Source: an uncultured Mitsuokella sp. (GTDB lineage: Bacteria; Bacillota; Negativicutes; Selenomonadales; Selenomonadaceae). Taken from it: DNA of 52,621 nucleotides. This document shows positions 26,325 to 35,300 of the stretch, piece after piece (the first letter of the stretch is position 1; every line of letters starts with the position of its first letter). A model generated the notes under the pieces. It worked only from the letters and a program-made list of their open reading frames with translations. It was not told where the DNA came from and ran no database searches. The stretch is taken from assembly GCA_945877355.1 (NCBI GenBank), contig CAMCRT010000006.1:1-52621 (forward strand), read 5' to 3'. The translations under genes and the position numbers were made by a program.

Positions 26325-27242
26325 ATGGAGCAAAACGTGGTGGAGCAGGGCGAATTTCAGACGGGCCGCGTCCTAAAGGCCTATAATAGTTTCTTCTATG
26401 TTGCGACGGAAAGTGGTCTCGTCACATGCAAGCTCCGTGGCTTGCTGAAGGCGAGGAGGCGAGAGGCAAATGTCGTTCCGGGGGATTTCGTGCGGCTCAC
26501 CATAGAAGAGGCAGGGAGCGGCGTCATTGAGGAGAGATTGCCAAGAAAGACCTCCTTAGAACGGCCTGCCGTTGCAAATATCACCCAAGTTATTTTGACC
26601 TTTGCTGCTGCAGAGCCAGACTTGAGCAGGATTCTATTGGACAGGTTTCTTGTGCTTGCGGAGCGGGCGGGGATTCCAAAAATAACCATCTGTATCAACA
26701 AGATGGATTTGCTTTCGACCCCCAGTGATTTTCTGGCGGACTATCGAGCCATTGGCTATCCTGTCCGATATGTTTCTGCGCAGGACCCTGCCACTGTGGA
26801 GCTGCTCCAGGAGGATCTTGCAAAGGAAGTGACCGTTTTTGCGGGGCCTTCCGGCGTAGGCAAATCCTCCTTGCTAAATGCACTGTTGCCTTCTTTGCAA
26901 CGGGCTACGGGGCGGGTCAGTGAGAAAATCAAGCGGGGCCGCCATACGACCCGGGCGGCGGAGCTCATTCCCTATCATGGAGGCTTTCTCGTGGATACCC
27001 CAGGATTTAGCTCGATTGCCTTTCAGGGAATGGATCCCGCAGGCCTTGCTTCCTGCTTCCCAGACTTTCGGGCGTACATTGGCAGCTGCCGCTTTGCCAC
27101 ATGCACCCATACCCATGAGCCTTCTTGCGGGATAAAAGAGGCCGTGGCAGAAGGAATGATTTCGCAGGAACGATATGATTCGTATACAACGATTTTGCAG
27201 GAGCTTCAGGAGGCTTCTACAAAGCGATGGAGAAAGGGATAA
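26325..27242 (+). CDS. rsgA: Ribosome small-subunit biogenesis GTPase RsgA
   Basis: A 305-residue circularly permuted GTPase for late 30S maturation. An N-terminal OB fold (about 5-70) is followed by the permuted G domain: G4 NKMD, then G1 GPSGVGKSSLLN, then G3 DTPG (in FLVDTPGFSSIAF). A C-terminal zinc-binding knuckle follows (CRFATCTHTHEPSCGI). The ATG 26325 is preferred over a GTG two codons earlier because AAGGTG lies five bases upstream. The order pknB-rsgA-rpe is the standard Firmicute one. RsgA is a known substrate of PrkC-type kinases in some species, which makes the linkage sensible. Confidence 0.96.
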   Translation: MEQNVVEQGEFQTGRVLKAYNSFFYVATESGLVTCKLRGLLKARRREANVVPGDFVRLTIEEAGSGVIEERLPRKTSLERPAVANITQVILTFAAAEPDLSRILLDRFLVLAERAGIPKITICINKMDLLSTPSDFLADYRAIGYPVRYVSAQDPATVELLQEDLAKEVTVFAGPSGVGKSSLLNALLPSLQRATGRVSEKIKRGRHTTRAAELIPYHGGFLVDTPGFSSIAFQGMDPAGLASCFPDFRAYIGSCRFATCTHTHEPSCGIKEAVAEGMISQERYDSYTTILQELQEASTKRWRKG

Positions 27243-27244
27243 AG

Positions 27245-27889
27245 ATGATTAAAATAGCACCTTCCATTTTGTCGGCAGATTTCTCCTGCCTTGGCGATGA
27301 GATCAAGCGAGTGGCGGAGGCAGGAGCGGATCTCATTCATATTGATGTGATGGATGGCACGTTCGTGCCAAACATCACGATTGGCTCTCCTGCCGTCAAA
27401 TGCCTTCGGAATACTACAAATCTAGACTTTGATGTGCATCTGATGGTGGAGCATCCAGAGACGCAGGTGGATGCCTTTGCAGAGGCAGGGGCGGATATTA
27501 TCACATTCCATGTGGAGGCGGCAAGGCATAGCCACCGCATCCTGCAGCAAATCAAGTCGCATGGCATCAAGGCGGGGGTGGCCGTAAATCCCGGGACAAG
27601 CCTGGCCATGATAGAGGAGCTGCTGCCGGACCTCGACATGGTACTCGTCATGACGGTGAATCCAGGCTATGGCGGCCAGCACTTTATCGAGTCCCAGCTG
27701 GAAAAGATCCACATGCTCTACCATACGATCGAGGATATGGGCTTTGACTGCGATATCGAGGTGGATGGAGGAATCAACGCGGAGACGGCAAAGCTGGTCA
27801 TTGAGGCGGGGGCCAATATCCTCGTGGCGGGTTCCTATGTTTATGGTGCAGATTCAGTCCAAGAGGCCATTTCCAATCTAAGGGAATGA
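27245..27889 (+). CDS. rpe: Ribulose-phosphate 3-epimerase
   Basis: A 214-residue TIM-barrel enzyme interconverting ribulose 5-phosphate and xylulose 5-phosphate in the pentose phosphate pathway. Signatures are IAPSILSADF at the N-terminus, HIDVMDGTFVPN, HLMVEHPE, MTVNPGYGGQ and IEVDGGIN, with metal and substrate residues intact. The ATG 27245 follows AAAGGGAT, three bases after the rsgA stop. The thiamine pyrophosphokinase gene (thiN) often found next in this cluster is missing; queC follows instead. Confidence 0.96.
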   Translation: MIKIAPSILSADFSCLGDEIKRVAEAGADLIHIDVMDGTFVPNITIGSPAVKCLRNTTNLDFDVHLMVEHPETQVDAFAEAGADIITFHVEAARHSHRILQQIKSHGIKAGVAVNPGTSLAMIEELLPDLDMVLVMTVNPGYGGQHFIESQLEKIHMLYHTIEDMGFDCDIEVDGGINAETAKLVIEAGANILVAGSYVYGADSVQEAISNLRE

Positions 27890-27908
27890 GTGGGGAAAGG
27901 AGAACAGG

Positions 27909-28589
27909 ATGGAGAAGGCAGTCGTATTGTTGTCCGGTGGGCTTGATAGCTGCACCTGCATGGCAGTTGCCCATGATAGGGGCTATGAGCTTTATCCCAT
28001 CAGCTTTAACTATCATCAGCGCCATTCCATCGAGCTGGAAGGGGCAAAGAAGATTGCAGCCCACTATAAAGTGAAGAAACACCTCATCATTGAGACAAAT
28101 ATGGAGCAGATTGGCGGCTCCGCCCTTACGGATGAACATATCGATGTCCCGGAGGGGGATGTGGAGCGCAAGGATGTCCCAGTGACATACGTGCCAGCAC
28201 GCAACTTGATTTTTCTTTCCTACGCTTTAGGCTATGCAGAGGTGGTAGGAGCTAGCCACGTATTTATCGGGGTGAATTCCGTGGATTACTCCGGTTACCC
28301 GGATTGCCGGCCAGCCTTTATCGAAAGGTTCCAGGCGATTGCGGACTATGCAACGACAGCCACGGCGGTGCAGGGGAAATCCATTCGGATAGAAACGCCG
28401 CTGCAGAATCTGTCGAAAAAGGATATCGTCCTTCTTGCAGACAAGCTCAAGGCACCTCTTGCCTATACCCATAGCTGCTATAAGGGCGGTGAAAAAGCCT
28501 GCGGTGTTTGCGACAGCTGCAAGCTTCGTCTGCAGGGCTTTGCAGAGGCGGGCATAGAGGATCCGATCCCCTATGAGACGAGGTCATAA
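27909..28589 (+). CDS. queC: 7-cyano-7-deazaguanine synthase QueC
   Basis: A 226-residue ATP-dependent enzyme that makes preQ0 from 7-carboxy-7-deazaguanine, for queuosine in tRNA. The PP-loop SGGLDSCTC is at about residues 9-17. Zinc ligands cluster at the C-terminus in SCYKGGEKACGVCDSCKLR. A good GAAAGGAG site precedes the ATG. folE2 follows two bases after the stop. GTP cyclohydrolase I provides the first precursor of the same pathway, so the pair is functionally linked. queD, queE and a preQ1 riboswitch are not seen in the window. Confidence 0.96.
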   Translation: MEKAVVLLSGGLDSCTCMAVAHDRGYELYPISFNYHQRHSIELEGAKKIAAHYKVKKHLIIETNMEQIGGSALTDEHIDVPEGDVERKDVPVTYVPARNLIFLSYALGYAEVVGASHVFIGVNSVDYSGYPDCRPAFIERFQAIADYATTATAVQGKSIRIETPLQNLSKKDIVLLADKLKAPLAYTHSCYKGGEKACGVCDSCKLRLQGFAEAGIEDPIPYETRS

Positions 28590-28591
28590 GA

Positions 28592-29386
28592 ATGCAGGAC
28601 GTGCAGAACCGGAAGGATTCTCGCGGGATTGCCATCCAGCGCGTCGGGGTAAATGACGTACACCTTCCCTTCCTCATAAAGACAAAGGAGGGGGGCTACC
28701 AGCAGGTTTTGGCAAATATCCGCTTTACCGTTTCCCTCCCCATGGAATACAAGGGGACCCACATGAGCCGTTTTTTGGAGATCCTCATGCCCTGGAGCCA
28801 GAAGCCGCTGGCGGAGCCAGAGATGGAAGCGATGCTCACCGAGGCTCTAAAGCGCCTTGAGGCCAAATCTGCAGAGGTGGTTCTGGCATTCAAGTATTTC
28901 GTGAAGAAAACAGCCCCGGAAAGCGGACGGGAATCCCTGCTGGATCTTGATTGTACCTTTCGGGGGATAAAAAAGGCAGATTCTCCCATGGAATTTGAGC
29001 TTGGGCTTGCGGTTCCCTTTACTTCCCTTTGTCCCTGCAGCAAGGAGATTTCCAGCTACGGCGCACATAACCAGAGGTCTCTCTGCACGGTTCGCGTTCG
29101 ATTCCAGCAGGGATATCCCTGTATTTATATCGAGGATCTTGCAGAGCGCATTGAGGCGGAGGGCTCCTCGCCGATTTATCCGCTGCTCAAGCGGGAGGAT
29201 GAGCGCCATGTGACGGAAGCCGCCTATGACAATCCGAAGTTCGTTGAGGACATCCTGCGGGATGTGGTCCTCCTTCTTCGCTCCATGGAGGGAATGGCTT
29301 ATTTTTCCGTCGTATGTGAGAATTTCGAGTCGATCCACAATCATAATGCCTATGCGGCACATGAAGAGACGATATTCCGAGAATAA
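28592..29386 (+). CDS. folE2: GTP cyclohydrolase I, FolE2 (type IB)
   Basis: A 264-residue enzyme converting GTP to 7,8-dihydroneopterin triphosphate for folate and queuosine. It belongs to the COG1469 class, unrelated in sequence to FolE and able to use metals other than zinc. The N-terminus DVQNRKDSRGIAIQRVGV and the active-site region SLCPCSKEISSYGAHNQRS with the conserved cysteine and histidine are typical. The C-terminus has FESIHNHNAYA. It is directly linked to queC. Members of the class in other bacteria are often induced under zinc limitation, but no Zur-like site was recognised here. Confidence 0.94.
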   Translation: MQDVQNRKDSRGIAIQRVGVNDVHLPFLIKTKEGGYQQVLANIRFTVSLPMEYKGTHMSRFLEILMPWSQKPLAEPEMEAMLTEALKRLEAKSAEVVLAFKYFVKKTAPESGRESLLDLDCTFRGIKKADSPMEFELGLAVPFTSLCPCSKEISSYGAHNQRSLCTVRVRFQQGYPCIYIEDLAERIEAEGSSPIYPLLKREDERHVTEAAYDNPKFVEDILRDVVLLLRSMEGMAYFSVVCENFESIHNHNAYAAHEETIFRE

Positions 29387-29404
29387 TTCGGCAAGGAGGT
29401 TGCT

Positions 29405-30394
29405 ATGAACAAGTTCTACAAGCGATTCCTATTGCTCATATGCCTTGTCCTCCTTATCTCTGGAATCGTCGTGGGGACAACGGTGGATGTCCACACCCTG
29501 CAAAATCTCGATGCCTTTCAGCCCTGGTCAATCGGTCTCGCTATACTTTTGCTGGCACTGGGGCTCTTCTTTGATGGCAGCAGGCTCATGCACCTTGTCC
29601 GGATATCCCATGAGAATATTCGGTTTTGTCAAGCAGTACAGGTCATATTCGGAAACTACTTTCTAGCGCTTTTGACACCCGGGGCAACGGGAGGGGCGGT
29701 GGCACAGCTCATGTTCCTGCGCCATGCGAATGTCCCCACAGGAAAGGCGGCTGTACTCGTCATCGTGCGGACTCTGCTATCGATACTCTTTCTTGTGCTT
29801 TGCATGCCCTTTATCTTTATGCATGATGCGGGCATCGTCCCTGGCATATCAAATGAATGGCTTATGGGTATCACACTCGTGGCACTTGTGGTCATTCTTT
29901 TTCTCATTTTCTCCGCGCGGGGCGGCTATCTGGATAGAATCCTGCTTTCCCTTGCGAGGCGATTCGGCCCAAAGAAGCGGCGACAGGCATTTGCGTTGCT
30001 CCGGGATACGAAGAGTGCGGTGGCTTTGCTGGCGGCCTCCCCTAAGGATATGTTCATTGTCTTTGTGGAGTCAGGATTGAATCTTCTCTGCATTTACGCC
30101 ATTGTACCTTGTCTTCTTCTTGGCCTTGGCGTTGTGGATGCGGATTGGTATACCATCATGGGCCGGATGATATTCCTCAATATGCTCCTCTACTTTATGC
30201 CGACTCCCGGGGGCGCTGGCATAGCGGAGGGTGGCTTTGTCTACCTTTTCAGTGAAACGGTTCCCGCGGGGACAGTGGGCATCGTCGCTGTCAGCTGGCG
30301 GCTTATTGCAGAGTATATTCCCTTTCTGATCGGTCTTTACTATACGTTAAGCGTATTCGGTCGGGATTTTTTGAGCCGACAGCTGACAAAATAG
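29405..30394 (+). CDS. Flippase-like / lysylphosphatidylglycerol synthase TM-region protein (UPF0104)
   Basis: A 329-residue integral membrane protein with about eight transmembrane segments, of the YbhN/AglD-type flippase-like family (LPG_synthase_TM). Recognisable stretches are FGNYFLALLTPGATGGAVAQ (about 82-101) and YFMPTPGGAGIAEGGF (about 255-272), the two conserved Gly/Pro motifs of the family. No catalytic domain is attached. Members have been linked to lipid or polyprenyl-glycan translocation but many are undefined. AAGGAGG precedes the ATG. It sits alone between folE2 and cbiD; neither neighbour explains it. A role in transport of a cofactor precursor would be pure speculation. Confidence 0.8.
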   Translation: MNKFYKRFLLLICLVLLISGIVVGTTVDVHTLQNLDAFQPWSIGLAILLLALGLFFDGSRLMHLVRISHENIRFCQAVQVIFGNYFLALLTPGATGGAVAQLMFLRHANVPTGKAAVLVIVRTLLSILFLVLCMPFIFMHDAGIVPGISNEWLMGITLVALVVILFLIFSARGGYLDRILLSLARRFGPKKRRQAFALLRDTKSAVALLAASPKDMFIVFVESGLNLLCIYAIVPCLLLGLGVVDADWYTIMGRMIFLNMLLYFMPTPGGAGIAEGGFVYLFSETVPAGTVGIVAVSWRLIAEYIPFLIGLYYTLSVFGRDFLSRQLTK

Positions 30395-30407
30395 GAGGCT
30401 TTTGTGC

Positions 30408-31541
30408 ATGGAAGCGCTTCGATATGGCTATACCACAGGGGCCTGTGCAGCAGCAGGTGTGAAGGCAGCCCTTCTTTTCCAGAGGGGAGAGCCCTGGAAG
30501 GACGTGGAGCTGACAGCCCTGGACGGTACAGAGCTTCACATTCCAATCAAGAATGTGACCACAGTGGCAGAGGATGGGCTTTGCGCTGAGGTTATCAAAT
30601 TTTCCGGAGACGATCCGGATATTACAAACGGCGTTTCGATCTTTACTACCATTCGCAGGACAAATGGGAGCTCCTTGCAATTTTTGGCGGGACCTGGTGT
30701 GGGGACGGTGACGAAAAAGGGGCTTTCCGTTCCTGTGGGAGAGCCTTCCATCAATCCAGGGCCTAGGAAGCTTATCGCGAATGTATTCAAGGAAATGACG
30801 GGAAAAGCAGAAGGCTACAGCGTGGAGATTTCCATTCCGGAGGGAGCGCGCCTTGCAAAGCAGACGCTCAATCCAATTCTTGGGGTTGAGGGAGGCATAT
30901 CCGTCATCGGGACGACAGGGGTACTGCGCCCCATGAGCGAGGAGGGCTTTAAGAACTCTCTCGTGCCACAAATCGATGTGGCAAAGGCGGCAGGGCTAAA
31001 GGCACTTGTCTTTGTCCCAGGAAAGATTGGGGAGCGCATTGCTCTTGGCTGGAATATTCCCCGCAACGCGATTGTAGAGACGAGCAATTTCATCGGCTTT
31101 ATGTTGGAAAAGGCTGTGGAGCGGGACTTCCAAAAGATTCTTCTCCTAGGCCATATTGGAAAGCTTGCCAAAGTGGCAGCTGGTGTCTTTTATACCCATA
31201 ATCGCATCGCTGATGCCCGTCTGGAAGCCATTGCTGCCTATGCTGCAGAGGCGGGGCTTCCCTCCAGGCATGTCGCGTCGATCTTGTCTGCCACGACAAC
31301 AGAGGATGCGCTTTCGCTGCTGGAGGCGGAGAGGCTAAAGCAAAAGGTCTGCAATCGCCTCGCTGAGCGGGCTGGCATTCGGGCGGAACGCTTCCTTTTC
31401 GGGAAGGCACAGGTAGGGATCGTCTTGGTGAGCATGACCGGTGAGATTCTTGGTACAAACAGGACGGCACAGCAGATAGGAGATGAATTTTCATGGAATA
31501 TCCCGAAGAAGGGCTCCGTCCCATCGTTGTCGCAGGCATAG
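30408..31541 (+). CDS. cbiD: Cobalt-precorrin-5B (C1)-methyltransferase CbiD
   Basis: A 377-residue SAM-dependent enzyme that methylates C1 of the corrin ring in the anaerobic B12 pathway. The N-terminal signature RYGYTTGACAAAGVKAAL is diagnostic. SVPVGEPSINPGPRKLI and GTTGVLRPMSEEGF follow. The ATG at 30408 comes after AGGAGG and gives MEALRYGYTTG; a TTG two codons earlier is possible. The 3' end overlaps cbiE by 49 bases in another frame. First gene of a 15-gene cob cluster. CbiD marks the anaerobic route. Confidence 0.96.
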   Translation: MEALRYGYTTGACAAAGVKAALLFQRGEPWKDVELTALDGTELHIPIKNVTTVAEDGLCAEVIKFSGDDPDITNGVSIFTTIRRTNGSSLQFLAGPGVGTVTKKGLSVPVGEPSINPGPRKLIANVFKEMTGKAEGYSVEISIPEGARLAKQTLNPILGVEGGISVIGTTGVLRPMSEEGFKNSLVPQIDVAKAAGLKALVFVPGKIGERIALGWNIPRNAIVETSNFIGFMLEKAVERDFQKILLLGHIGKLAKVAAGVFYTHNRIADARLEAIAAYAAEAGLPSRHVASILSATTTEDALSLLEAERLKQKVCNRLAERAGIRAERFLFGKAQVGIVLVSMTGEILGTNRTAQQIGDEFSWNIPKKGSVPSLSQA

Positions 31542-32152
31542 GGCCGGGCCATCCCGATTACATCCTTCCTGCGGCACGTCAAGCTATCGAGAGGGCGCAC
31601 ATTCTCGTGGGCGGGAAAAGAGCGCTGGAGACCTTTGGGCAGCCCCATCAGGAGACCCGAGCTATTTCCCGGGATATTGGCGGAGTGCTTGATTTCATAG
31701 AAGAAAAAAGGAAGCAGGCGCAGGTCGTCGTCTTGGTTTCAGGAGACCCGGGCTATTACTCGTTGCTGGATGCCCTGCGACGGCGCTTTCCCGCAAGGGA
31801 TATTCAGGTCATCCCAGGCATCAGCTCGCTGCAAATGGCTTTTTCCCGGATTGCGCTGCCCTGGCATCATGCGCGGCTCCTCAGCTTCCATGGACGCACA
31901 CCCGAAGAGGCCGAGCTTGTCTACCGACCAGGCTCGGTTCTAGGTATGCTTACCGATGGAAAATATACGTCGTATACCATCCCCGATATCCTTTTATCCA
32001 AGGGATGGCCCAGTTCCTCGAAGCTCACGGTGTTTTCCCGTCTTTCTTATCCCGACGAGCGTGTTTTTCAAACGACGTTGGGAGAGGCGAAACGGCAGGC
32101 GGAGGTCGGACATGGCATCCTCATCGTAGAGGATATGGAAGAGGGAGAATAA
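31493..32152 (+). CDS. cbiE: Precorrin-6Y C5,15-methyltransferase, CbiE subunit
   Basis: A 219-residue SAM methyltransferase of the tetrapyrrole methylase fold, adding the C5 methyl group. IVVAGIGPGHPDYI is the N-terminal substrate loop, with LVSGDPGYYSLLD and VIPGISSLQMAFSR later. It is separate from CbiT, whereas aerobic organisms have the fused CobL. The ATG at 31493 has GGAGATG upstream and lies inside the end of cbiD, a long 49-base overlap. The stop abuts cbiT. Confidence 0.93.
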   Translation: MEYPEEGLRPIVVAGIGPGHPDYILPAARQAIERAHILVGGKRALETFGQPHQETRAISRDIGGVLDFIEEKRKQAQVVVLVSGDPGYYSLLDALRRRFPARDIQVIPGISSLQMAFSRIALPWHHARLLSFHGRTPEEAELVYRPGSVLGMLTDGKYTSYTIPDILLSKGWPSSSKLTVFSRLSYPDERVFQTTLGEAKRQAEVGHGILIVEDMEEGE

Positions 32153-32737
32153 ATGGATTTTTTAGGAATAGAAGATGACGAGTTCCTGCGAGGAAAGGTC
32201 CCCATGACAAAGCAGGAGATCCGTATCCTGGCCCTTGCAAAGGCACATATATCGCCAGATAGCACAGTATACGATATCGGCGCAGGAACAGGCTCCTTTT
32301 CCATCGAGGCGGCACGGCTGGCTCCCCGAGGCAGAGTCTTTGCACTGGAGAAAAACAAGGAAGCAGTGGCGCTTATCCGGGCAAATGCAGAGAAATTCAA
32401 GCTGTCGAATATAGAGATCCTTCTGCGGGAGGCGCCGGAAGGGATGGCGGATCTGCCAAATCCAGACGTGGTGCTCATCGGAGGGAGTGGTCGCCACATG
32501 GAGGAAATCCTAGACCTGGTGACAGAAAAGCTCCCGGAAGGAGGGCGCATCGTGGTGACAGCCATCACGGTGCAATCCCTGATGCAGTGCATCTCCTACA
32601 TGCGCGTCCACAAGGATATTTATCAATACGATGCGATTCAGGTACAGGTCAGTCGTCTGGAAAAGGTGGGTCCCTATGATATGGCAAAGGCTCTGAATCC
32701 TATCTTTATCGTCACCTGCACGAAAGGAGTGTTCTAA
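32153..32737 (+). CDS. cbiT: Precorrin-6Y C15-methyltransferase (decarboxylating), CbiT subunit
   Basis: A 194-residue Rossmann-type methyltransferase that methylates C15 and removes the C12 acetate carboxylate. The SAM-binding motif VYDIGAGTGSFSIEAA is near residues 39-54, preceded by the family start FLRGKVPMTKQEIR. It begins immediately after the cbiE stop and ends directly before cbiF (TAAATG). The CbiE-CbiT pair equals the two halves of CobL. Confidence 0.95.
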   Translation: MDFLGIEDDEFLRGKVPMTKQEIRILALAKAHISPDSTVYDIGAGTGSFSIEAARLAPRGRVFALEKNKEAVALIRANAEKFKLSNIEILLREAPEGMADLPNPDVVLIGGSGRHMEEILDLVTEKLPEGGRIVVTAITVQSLMQCISYMRVHKDIYQYDAIQVQVSRLEKVGPYDMAKALNPIFIVTCTKGVF

Positions 32738-33493
32738 ATGGTCCATATTGTCGGAGCGGGTCCGGGAGATCCGGAGCTCATCACTGTCAAGGGGGTCAAG
32801 TATCTGAAGGAGGCAGATGTTGTCATCTATGCTGGCTCCCTTGTCAATCCCGCATTGCTGGAGTATTGCAAGGAAGGTGCAGCTATTCACAACTCGGCCC
32901 ACATGACTCTCGATGAGGTGGTGGAGACCATCGAAAAGGCAGAGGCCGAGGGGAAGATGACGGTGCGCCTCCATACAGGGGACCCCGCGATTTACGGTGC
33001 GATCCAGGAGCAGATGGATGCCTTTTCAAAAAGGGGAATCGAGTATGATGTGACTCCGGGGGTCAGTTCCTTCCTTGCGACGGCAGCAGCCCTTCGACAG
33101 GAGTATACGCTTCCGGGCATATCACAGACGGTCATCATCACCCGAAACGAAGGGCGTACACCTGTGCCAGATCGGGAAAAGCTGCGATCGCTTGCTTCCC
33201 ATCAAGCGACCATGTGCATCTTCCTGTCCATTACGATGCTCGATAAGGTTGTACAGGAGCTTCTGGCGGGAGGCTATACAGAGGACACGCCTATCGCCAT
33301 TGTGCAGAAGGCCTCCTGGCCGGAGCAGAAAATTGTGCGGGGTACGCTTCAGACCATCTGTGAGGATATCAAGGATCAAAATATCGATCGGACGGCAATG
33401 ATCGTTGTCGGGCATTGCCTGGGCGCGGAGTATGAGCTCTCTCGGCTCTATGCTTCGGAATTCACCCACATGTTCCGCAAGGCATCGAAATGA
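32738..33493 (+). CDS. cbiF: Cobalt-precorrin-4 C11-methyltransferase CbiF
   Basis: A 251-residue tetrapyrrole methylase adding a methyl group at C11. Signatures are VHIVGAGPGDPELITVKG at the N-terminus, DVVIYAGSLVNPALL (specific for CbiF/CobM), VRLHTGDPAIYGAIQEQ and VTPGVSSFLATAA. It overlaps cbiG by four bases. CbiF acts before the ring-contraction product is opened by CbiG, so their coupling is sensible. Confidence 0.95.
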   Translation: MVHIVGAGPGDPELITVKGVKYLKEADVVIYAGSLVNPALLEYCKEGAAIHNSAHMTLDEVVETIEKAEAEGKMTVRLHTGDPAIYGAIQEQMDAFSKRGIEYDVTPGVSSFLATAAALRQEYTLPGISQTVIITRNEGRTPVPDREKLRSLASHQATMCIFLSITMLDKVVQELLAGGYTEDTPIAIVQKASWPEQKIVRGTLQTICEDIKDQNIDRTAMIVVGHCLGAEYELSRLYASEFTHMFRKASK

Positions 33494-34557
33494 GGATCTG
33501 CATCCTTGCCTTGACAGAGACAGGCGCAAGACTTGCGCAGCGAATAGAGCGCGTGAGTGATAATGCAACGGTTCTTCTTCCTGAAAGGGGAAAGGACTGG
33601 GCGACTCCCGCAAGCGGATATTTTTCGCGTCTTTCTGCTGTGGTTCCCCAGATCTTTGCTGCGTATGATGCGCTTGTCTTTATCATGGCCACAGGCATTG
33701 TGGTGCGGATGATAGCGCCTCTGCTGAAGGGCAAGCTATATGATCCTGCTGTCCTTGTCTTTGATGAGCAGGGGATCCACGGCATCAGTCTCCTGTCAGG
33801 TCATGTGGGAAGGGCAAATGACCTGACGCGGATGCTCTGCAAGGCTTTAGGAAGTGACCCGGTCATCACGACGGCGACCGATGTGGAGGGGCTGGTGGCA
33901 CCGGATGCGATTGCCTCCGCTCTCGGCCTTTATCCCACACCAAAGAGCGAAATTCAAAGAGTTAACAGTCTCCTGCTAGAAAAGAAGGAAATTCCCTATT
34001 ATATGCAGAAAGATATGATACATGGGGAATTTTATAAAAAAGCACTGGAAAAATATTCGATTTTCTTGCGGCCTTTGGGGGACAGTGGCGTAGCACCAAA
34101 TGCAGTTATTCTGGCAGAGCGCGATAGCACCCCTCGCCCAGGATATTTGTATCTTCTGCCTCGCCGTTTGATTGCTGGGATCGGATGTCGGAAGAATACG
34201 ACAAGGTCGGAAATCGAGGCAGCTTTGCAAAGAGCCTGTGGATTGGTGGGGCTTTCCACAGAGCGCATCGATGCCTATGCCAGCACGGTGGCAAAGCGGG
34301 AGGAAGCAGGGCTTCTGGAGCTTGCCGCTGCTCATAAATGTGAGATTTCTTTTTTTGAAAACGAGATCATGCAGCGATGCATCGACCAGCATCATCTAGA
34401 GGAATCCTCTTTTGTAAAGAAGACAATCGGCATCGGGAATGTGTGTGAGGCAGCAGCACTCTGTGCAACAGCAGGCCAGGGTGGACGCTTTGCCCTTGTC
34501 AAAACGAAATTTGAGAAAGTGACGGTAGCACTATTATGGCAAAACATGGAACAATAG
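33490..34557 (+). CDS. cbiG: Cobalt-precorrin-5A hydrolase CbiG
   Basis: A 355-residue enzyme that opens the delta-lactone and releases the two-carbon fragment as acetaldehyde, a step unique to the anaerobic pathway. The N-terminal domain includes IMATGIVVRMIAPLLKGK and the conserved LLSGHVGRANDLTRML. A central linker and a C-terminal CbiG domain (about 220-350; AGIGCRKNTTRSEIEAAL) follow. Length is full. cbiH starts inside the last 22 bases. Confidence 0.94.
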   Translation: MRICILALTETGARLAQRIERVSDNATVLLPERGKDWATPASGYFSRLSAVVPQIFAAYDALVFIMATGIVVRMIAPLLKGKLYDPAVLVFDEQGIHGISLLSGHVGRANDLTRMLCKALGSDPVITTATDVEGLVAPDAIASALGLYPTPKSEIQRVNSLLLEKKEIPYYMQKDMIHGEFYKKALEKYSIFLRPLGDSGVAPNAVILAERDSTPRPGYLYLLPRRLIAGIGCRKNTTRSEIEAALQRACGLVGLSTERIDAYASTVAKREEAGLLELAAAHKCEISFFENEIMQRCIDQHHLEESSFVKKTIGIGNVCEAAALCATAGQGGRFALVKTKFEKVTVALLWQNMEQ

Positions 34558-35300
34558 CGGTGATCGGAATCGGCCCGGGAAGCCTCCTGGATATGACTCC
34601 CCGTGCAAGGGAGGCTATAGAAAAGGCAGAGGTTGTCGTTGGGTATAATACATATATTTCCCTGGTGGAAAGTCTTCTGGATGGCAAAAAAGTTATTGGT
34701 ACTGCCATGATGCAGGAGATTGATCGCTGCCGGATGGCCGTCGATGCAGCGGCAGAAGGGGCAAATACTGTAGTGGTATCCAGCGGTGATTCGGGTGTCT
34801 ATGGTATGGCAGGACTTGTGCTGGAGCTTGTTCTTGAGCGTCCCGAGGCGGAGCGTCCTGCCTTTGGTGGTATCATCGCAGGGGTCTCTGCTGTAAATGC
34901 AGCGGCATCTGTCCTGGGTGCCCCTCTCATGCACGATTTTGCCGTGATAAGCCTCTCGGATCTTTTGACGCCCTGGGACCGTATCAAGCGTCGGGCAGAA
35001 ATGGCGGCCATGGGGGATTTTGTCATAGCCCTTTATAATCCCAGAAGCAAAAAGCGAGTGCATCATATCGAGGAAATCCAGCAGATTCTTCTGAACCACA
35101 AGGGGCCGAAGACACCGGTGGGCATCGTCACAGGTGCCAGTCGGGAGAATGAATCGAAAATCATCACCACGCTGGACTCCTTCACGAAGGAGGACATCAA
35201 TATGTTCTCCCTCGTCATCATTGGCAACTCCGAAACCTACGTGAAGGAGGGCTATATGATTACCCCTCGTGGCTATGCAAATAAGGAAGCGAAGGCATGA
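34536..35300 (+). CDS. cbiH: Cobalt-precorrin-3B C17-methyltransferase CbiH
   Basis: A 254-residue tetrapyrrole methylase that methylates C17 and contracts the ring to give cobalt-precorrin-4. AVIGIGPGSLLDMTPRAREA, VVVSSGDSGVYGMAGL and GAPLMHDFAVISLSDLLTPW are CbiH/CobJ features. No extra ferredoxin domain (as in CobJ/CbiH60 fusions) is attached. The ATG at 34536 overlaps cbiG by 22 bases and lacks a strong Shine-Dalgarno, pointing to translational coupling. Confidence 0.94.
   Translation: MAKHGTIAVIGIGPGSLLDMTPRAREAIEKAEVVVGYNTYISLVESLLDGKKVIGTAMMQEIDRCRMAVDAAAEGANTVVVSSGDSGVYGMAGLVLELVLERPEAERPAFGGIIAGVSAVNAAASVLGAPLMHDFAVISLSDLLTPWDRIKRRAEMAAMGDFVIALYNPRSKKRVHHIEEIQQILLNHKGPKTPVGIVTGASRENESKIITTLDSFTKEDINMFSLVIIGNSETYVKEGYMITPRGYANKEAKA

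Noticed and set aside
29387-30407. Cobalamin riboswitch upstream of cbiD
   Set aside because: The intergenic gaps are 18 and 13 bp, too small for a B12 aptamer, and no B12-box-like sequence was recognised nearby.
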